Origin: Faecalicatena contorta
GTDB taxonomy: Bacteria > Bacillota > Clostridia > Lachnospirales > Lachnospiraceae
Direction: 5' to 3'
NCBI RefSeq assembly: GCF_003149105.1
Contig: NZ_QGDS01000006.1
Location: 186,001-250,000 of the forward strand
Length of the DNA stretch: 64,000 nucleotides
Shown here: piece after piece, positions 60,740 through 64,000 of the stretch
Layout of the letters: every line of letters starts with the position of its first letter
Position numbering within the stretch: position 1 is the first letter of the stretch
Translations under genes and position numbers: made by a program
The notes under the pieces: model-generated
Told to the model about the DNA's origin: nothing
Database searches by the model: none
The model's input: the letters and a program-made list of their open reading frames with translations, nothing else

Positions 60740-61111
60740 ATGCTGATTGAAATAGATTTTAACAGTAATGAAGCCATCTATATACAATTACGCAATCAAA
60801 TTGTGATGGGAATCGCCACTTCTACCATACAGGAAGGAGATTCTCTCCCGTCTGTGCGTCAGTTGGCAAATACTGTGGGTGTAAATATGCATACAGTAAA
60901 TAAGGCGTACAGTGTCTTAAAGCAGGAGGGCTTTATCCAGCTTGACAGAAGGCACGGGGCAGTGATTGCACTGGATATTGACAAGATGAAAGCTCTGGAA
61001 GATATGAGGCAACAGCTTATGATTTTGCTCGCAGAAGGCAGATGTAAGAATATTTCCAGAGAAGAAGTGCATAATCTGGTGGACGAAATATTTGAAGAGT
61101 ATCCGCTTTAA
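60740..61111 (+). CDS. GntR-family regulator (YtrA-like)
   Basis: 123 aa: winged helix (AIYIQLRNQIVMGIATSTIQEGDSLPSVRQLANTVGVNMHTVNKAYSVLKQEGFIQLDRRHGAVI) followed by a short helical tail instead of an effector domain, the YtrA subfamily pattern. Such regulators often control adjacent ABC transporters; here the next gene is a Clp ATPase 42 bases away. Probably cotranscribed with it and autoregulatory; target unknown. A weak promoter TTGCGG-18-TAACAT lies at 60681-60710. Confidence 0.87.
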   Translation: MLIEIDFNSNEAIYIQLRNQIVMGIATSTIQEGDSLPSVRQLANTVGVNMHTVNKAYSVLKQEGFIQLDRRHGAVIALDIDKMKALEDMRQQLMILLAEGRCKNISREEVHNLVDEIFEEYPL

Positions 61112-61153
61112 CCCAAACCGTGGAGGCAAAAGGATATGTGACAGGAGGAAACT

Positions 61154-63598
61154 ATGCAGAATTATTATACAAAACAGGCAGAGCAGGTTATTAAATATGC
61201 AGGTGCCATGGCAAAAAAGTTAAAACATCCCTACATCGGAACGGAGCATCTGTTATTAGGGCTCAGAAAGGAGTACACAGGTGTTGCCGGTCAGATTTTG
61301 GCTATCAATAATGTAGATGAAGAAAAGATTCTTCGTTTGATGGACGAATTAATCGCTCCGGCCGATAATGCGCTGAACGTAGAGCATCCAAAAGAAAGTC
61401 CGAGATTGGAGTTTATATTGGATAACAGCCGGAAGGAAGCACAGCATCTTCATACAAGGAGTGTGGGGACAGAACATCTTCTGATGGCCATTATTCATGA
61501 TGTGGATTGTGTGGCAGCAAGAATTCTGACTACGCTGAATATCAATCTGCAAAAGATTTTAGCGGATATTTTAAATGCTGTAGGTATAGATCCGAAAGAA
61601 TATCAGGAAGAGATGCAGGAGGATTCTAAAGGCAGAAGCTCTGCAGTAGAGCAGTTCTGTACAGATTTGACTGCTGAGGCAGCAGAGGGCCGGCTGGACC
61701 CTGTTGTGGGCCGTGAGGAAGAGATTTACCGTTTGATGCAGGTATTAAGCAGGCGCACGAAGAACAACCCATGTTTAGTGGGAGAACCGGGAGTTGGAAA
61801 GACGGCTATTATTGAAGGACTTGCATCCAGGCTTGCTATGGGTGTTGTGCCCGAAAGCATGAAAGGAAAGCGCATTTATACATTGGACCTTCCGGGTCTG
61901 ATTGCAGGATCCAAGTACCGGGGAGAGTTTGAGGAGCGCATGAAAGGTCTGATTGCAGAGGTAAAATCCAGCGATAACGTTATCCTGTTTCTGGATGAAC
62001 TGCATACAATGATTGGGGCCGGGGGAGCAGAAGGAGCTATTGATGCGTCCAGTATACTCAAGCCTTCTCTTGCCCGGGGAGAGATGCAGTTAATTGGGGC
62101 TACTACGATTACCGAATATCGTAAATACATCGAAAAAGATGCTGCACTGGAAAGACGTTTTCAGCCCATTACAGTGGAGGAGCCTGACAAAGGACAATGT
62201 CTGGAAATTTTAAAAGGATTAAAGGAAAAGTACGAGACACATCATAAAGTCATAATAGGTGATAATGCACTTGAGGCTGCTGTACAGTTGTCGGAACGGT
62301 ATATTACAGACAGGAATCTGCCGGATAAAGCCATTGATGTTCTGGACGAAGCCTGCTCTAAGGTAAGTATGAGAGGATATAAGGTTCCGGATAGTTTAAA
62401 GAATTTTGAGGAATCCCTGAAAGAGCTGGCGAAACAAAAAGAGGAAAAAATCAAAGCTGGAGATTTTGAAGGGGCATCTTCACTTCATAAAGAGCAGCAG
62501 GAGATTGAAAATAAGCTAGAGAGTATGAGGAAGCGTTTTCGTAAGAAAACGTCTGTGAACCTCCCCCAGATTGAGGAAGCTGATATAGCTGAGGTTGTGT
62601 CTGCATGGACAAAAGTTCCGGTGCAGAAGCTGGCGGAAAGCGACACAGACAGACTTAAAAAATTAGAGCAGGTTCTCCATAAGAGGGTCATTGGACAGGA
62701 TGAGGCTGTAAGTGCGGTTGCAAGAGCTGTGAAGCGGGGCCGGGTAGGCTTGAAGGACCCGAAACGTCCGATTGGTTCCTTCCTTTTCCTGGGACCTACC
62801 GGGGTTGGAAAGACAGAGCTGTCTAAAGCCCTTGCGGAAGCTTTATTTGGAAATGAGCAATCCATGATACGTGTTGATATGTCCGAATACATGGAGAAAC
62901 ATTCTGTGTCCAAAATGATAGGTTCACCTCCGGGATATGTAGGACACGAAGAAGGAGGACAGCTTAGTGATCAGGTAAGGACCCATCCTTATTCCGTCAT
63001 ACTGTTTGATGAAGTGGAGAAAGCGCACCCGGACGTATTCAACATACTGCTTCAGGTGCTGGATGACGGACACATTACAGATTCCCAGGGACGCAAGGTG
63101 GATTTTTGCAACACTGTAATTATTATGACCTCCAATGCCGGAGCTAAAGCAATTGTAGAACCAAAGAAGCTGGGATTTGCAGTAAAAGAAAATCCGGCAG
63201 ACGATTATAAACGTATGAAGCAGAACGTAATGGATGAAGTTAAAATGATATTCCGTCCGGAATTTCTGAACCGGATTGATGAGATTATTGTATTCCATGC
63301 GTTAGGCAGCAGTCATATGAAACAGATTGTTACGCTGTTATGCAGGGAATTTACGAAACGAGTGAAAAACCAGATGAATATCACTCTTACAATCCGGGAT
63401 TCTGCCAAGAAGTATATTGTTGAAAAGGGAACAGATGCAAAATACGGGGCGCGTCCTTTACGCAGGGCGATGCAGACAGAACTGGAAGATAAGCTTGCAG
63501 AGGCTGTTTTAAACGGAGATGTTAAAGATGGGGACCAGGTGGAAGCGGGAGTCTCTAAAAAAGAAATTAAATTTTACTCAAAGTCTACAAAGCAGTAG
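61154..63598 (+). CDS. clpC: ClpC-type AAA+ ATPase
   Basis: 814 aa, two AAA+ domains. N domain with two repeats ([32 protein letters not shown]), D1 Walker [10 protein letters not shown] with Walker [18 protein letters not shown], a UVR-like segment ([30 protein letters not shown]), D2 Walker [10 protein letters not shown] and Walker [14 protein letters not shown]. The UVR-like motif and length fit ClpC better than ClpB. Unfolds proteins for ClpP. Unlike the usual operon, no ctsR, mcsA or mcsB lies next to it; a GntR gene does. Confidence 0.9.
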   Translation: MQNYYTKQAEQVIKYAGAMAKKLKHPYIGTEHLLLGLRKEYTGVAGQILAINNVDEEKILRLMDELIAPADNALNVEHPKESPRLEFILDNSRKEAQHLHTRSVGTEHLLMAIIHDVDCVAARILTTLNINLQKILADILNAVGIDPKEYQEEMQEDSKGRSSAVEQFCTDLTAEAAEGRLDPVVGREEEIYRLMQVLSRRTKNNPCLVGEPGVGKTAIIEGLASRLAMGVVPESMKGKRIYTLDLPGLIAGSKYRGEFEERMKGLIAEVKSSDNVILFLDELHTMIGAGGAEGAIDASSILKPSLARGEMQLIGATTITEYRKYIEKDAALERRFQPITVEEPDKGQCLEILKGLKEKYETHHKVIIGDNALEAAVQLSERYITDRNLPDKAIDVLDEACSKVSMRGYKVPDSLKNFEESLKELAKQKEEKIKAGDFEGASSLHKEQQEIENKLESMRKRFRKKTSVNLPQIEEADIAEVVSAWTKVPVQKLAESDTDRLKKLEQVLHKRVIGQDEAVSAVARAVKRGRVGLKDPKRPIGSFLFLGPTGVGKTELSKALAEALFGNEQSMIRVDMSEYMEKHSVSKMIGSPPGYVGHEEGGQLSDQVRTHPYSVILFDEVEKAHPDVFNILLQVLDDGHITDSQGRKVDFCNTVIIMTSNAGAKAIVEPKKLGFAVKENPADDYKRMKQNVMDEVKMIFRPEFLNRIDEIIVFHALGSSHMKQIVTLLCREFTKRVKNQMNITLTIRDSAKKYIVEKGTDAKYGARPLRRAMQTELEDKLAEAVLNGDVKDGDQVEAGVSKKEIKFYSKSTKQ

Positions 63599-63670
63599 AA
63601 AATAAAGAGGAATTATTATATAATACAATAAAGAATAGAAAGAATCTGAAATACCTAGGAGGACAATAAA

Positions 63671-64000
63671 ATGACAGCATCAAAAGAGCTAATACAAGCA
63701 GAAGAGGACGGAACACTCAGTTTTGGAGACTATACTCTGGAATCTAAGACAAAACAGGAAGATTTCGAATTTGAAGGCGATATTTATAAAGTCAAAACAT
63801 TTAAAGAAATAACTAAGTTAGAGCGTAACGGTATGTTTGTATATGAATCTGTGCCGGGCAGCACTGTTAAAAGCTTCAAGGCAACAGATTCAGAAGTTAC
63901 ATTTTGTGTATCGTCAGCACAGGATGTACAGTTCACATTGGAACTGGAGCCGGATAGTGAATATGAAGTGTTTATCAGTAATATGTCAGCCGGCAGAATG
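63671..64000 (+). CDS. Small hypothetical protein, 3' end cut by window
   Basis: ATG 63671 is preceded by AGGAGG (about 63658-63663). The frame stays open to the last base (110 codons visible). The product is acidic and beta-rich (FEGDIYKVKTFKEITKLERN, FVYESVPGSTVKSFK), with no signal peptide or membrane segment. I recall very similar short proteins in Lachnospiraceae being labelled endosialidase in databases, but nothing in the visible sequence supports enzyme activity, so the function is left open. Confidence 0.75.
   Translation, partial: MTASKELIQAEEDGTLSFGDYTLESKTKQEDFEFEGDIYKVKTFKEITKLERNGMFVYESVPGSTVKSFKATDSEVTFCVSSAQDVQFTLELEPDSEYEVFISNMSAGRM

Overview
The window reads as a chromosomal segment of an anaerobic, spore-forming gut Firmicute, most likely a Lachnospiraceae member (Blautia/Dorea/Mediterraneibacter type). 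This is inferred from the spoIIAA-spoIIAB-sigF operon, three spoVA loci, a T-box ahead of valS, many LacI/AraC-controlled sugar loci, BMP- and Rbs-type ABC importers and strong AGGAGG ribosome sites. No rRNA, tRNA, CRISPR array or intact transposase was seen.

Layout. 1-1314: 3' end of a KdpD-like kinase and its KdpE-like regulator. 1410-6220: AraC regulator diverging from an L-fucose operon (FGGY kinase, FucI, FucU). 6306-11058: sucrose locus (LacI regulator, PTS EIIBCA, GH32 hydrolase) with two clear operators. 11099-11914: membrane-anchored glucosaminidase. 12129-20002: a visibly A+T-richer island with a BlaI/M56-protease pair, two small secreted peptides (one with six cysteines), a double-thioredoxin membrane protein, a propeller-like lipoprotein and a MacB/LolD-like ABC transporter. 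20503-28535: valS with T-box, LtaS-like enzyme, folC and a TPR protein. 28680-31500: spoIIAA-spoIIAB-sigF, then spoVAA-spoVAB. 31537-36673: BMP-type nucleoside importer. 36774-45557: LacI-controlled ABC sugar locus with a cupin protein, a second FucU paralogue and a DUF4432 epimerase-like protein. 45670-52215: spoVAC (minus strand) and spoVAD-spoVAE (plus strand), separated by a KtrB/KtrA potassium module with its own KdpDE-like pair. 52570-58660: pstSCAB-phoU-phoPR. 58676-63598: AraC regulator, DapF-like protein, GntR regulator and a ClpC-like ATPase. 63671 to the end: a partial gene.

How the genes work together. The fucose operon has isomerase, kinase and mutarotase but no transporter or aldolase; the second FucU sits in a separate locus with a complete Rbs-type importer but no kinase or aldolase. 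The sucrose locus is self-contained: uptake and phosphorylation, hydrolysis and repression. Sporulation genes are spread over three transcription units, each preceded by a sequence resembling a sigma-G promoter (GTATA, 17-18 bases, then MATACTA). The phosphate operon joins importer, PhoU and the PhoPR pair on one strand.

Most notable: the secreted-peptide/disulfide/ABC island; a roughly 130-base intergenic element present twice with compensatory changes in three hairpins, so probably a structured RNA or RNA-forming repeat; a PstS whose two halves are in swapped order (circular permutation); a DapF-like protein with Ser73 where the first catalytic Cys should be; and the spoVA operon split around a potassium-uptake module.
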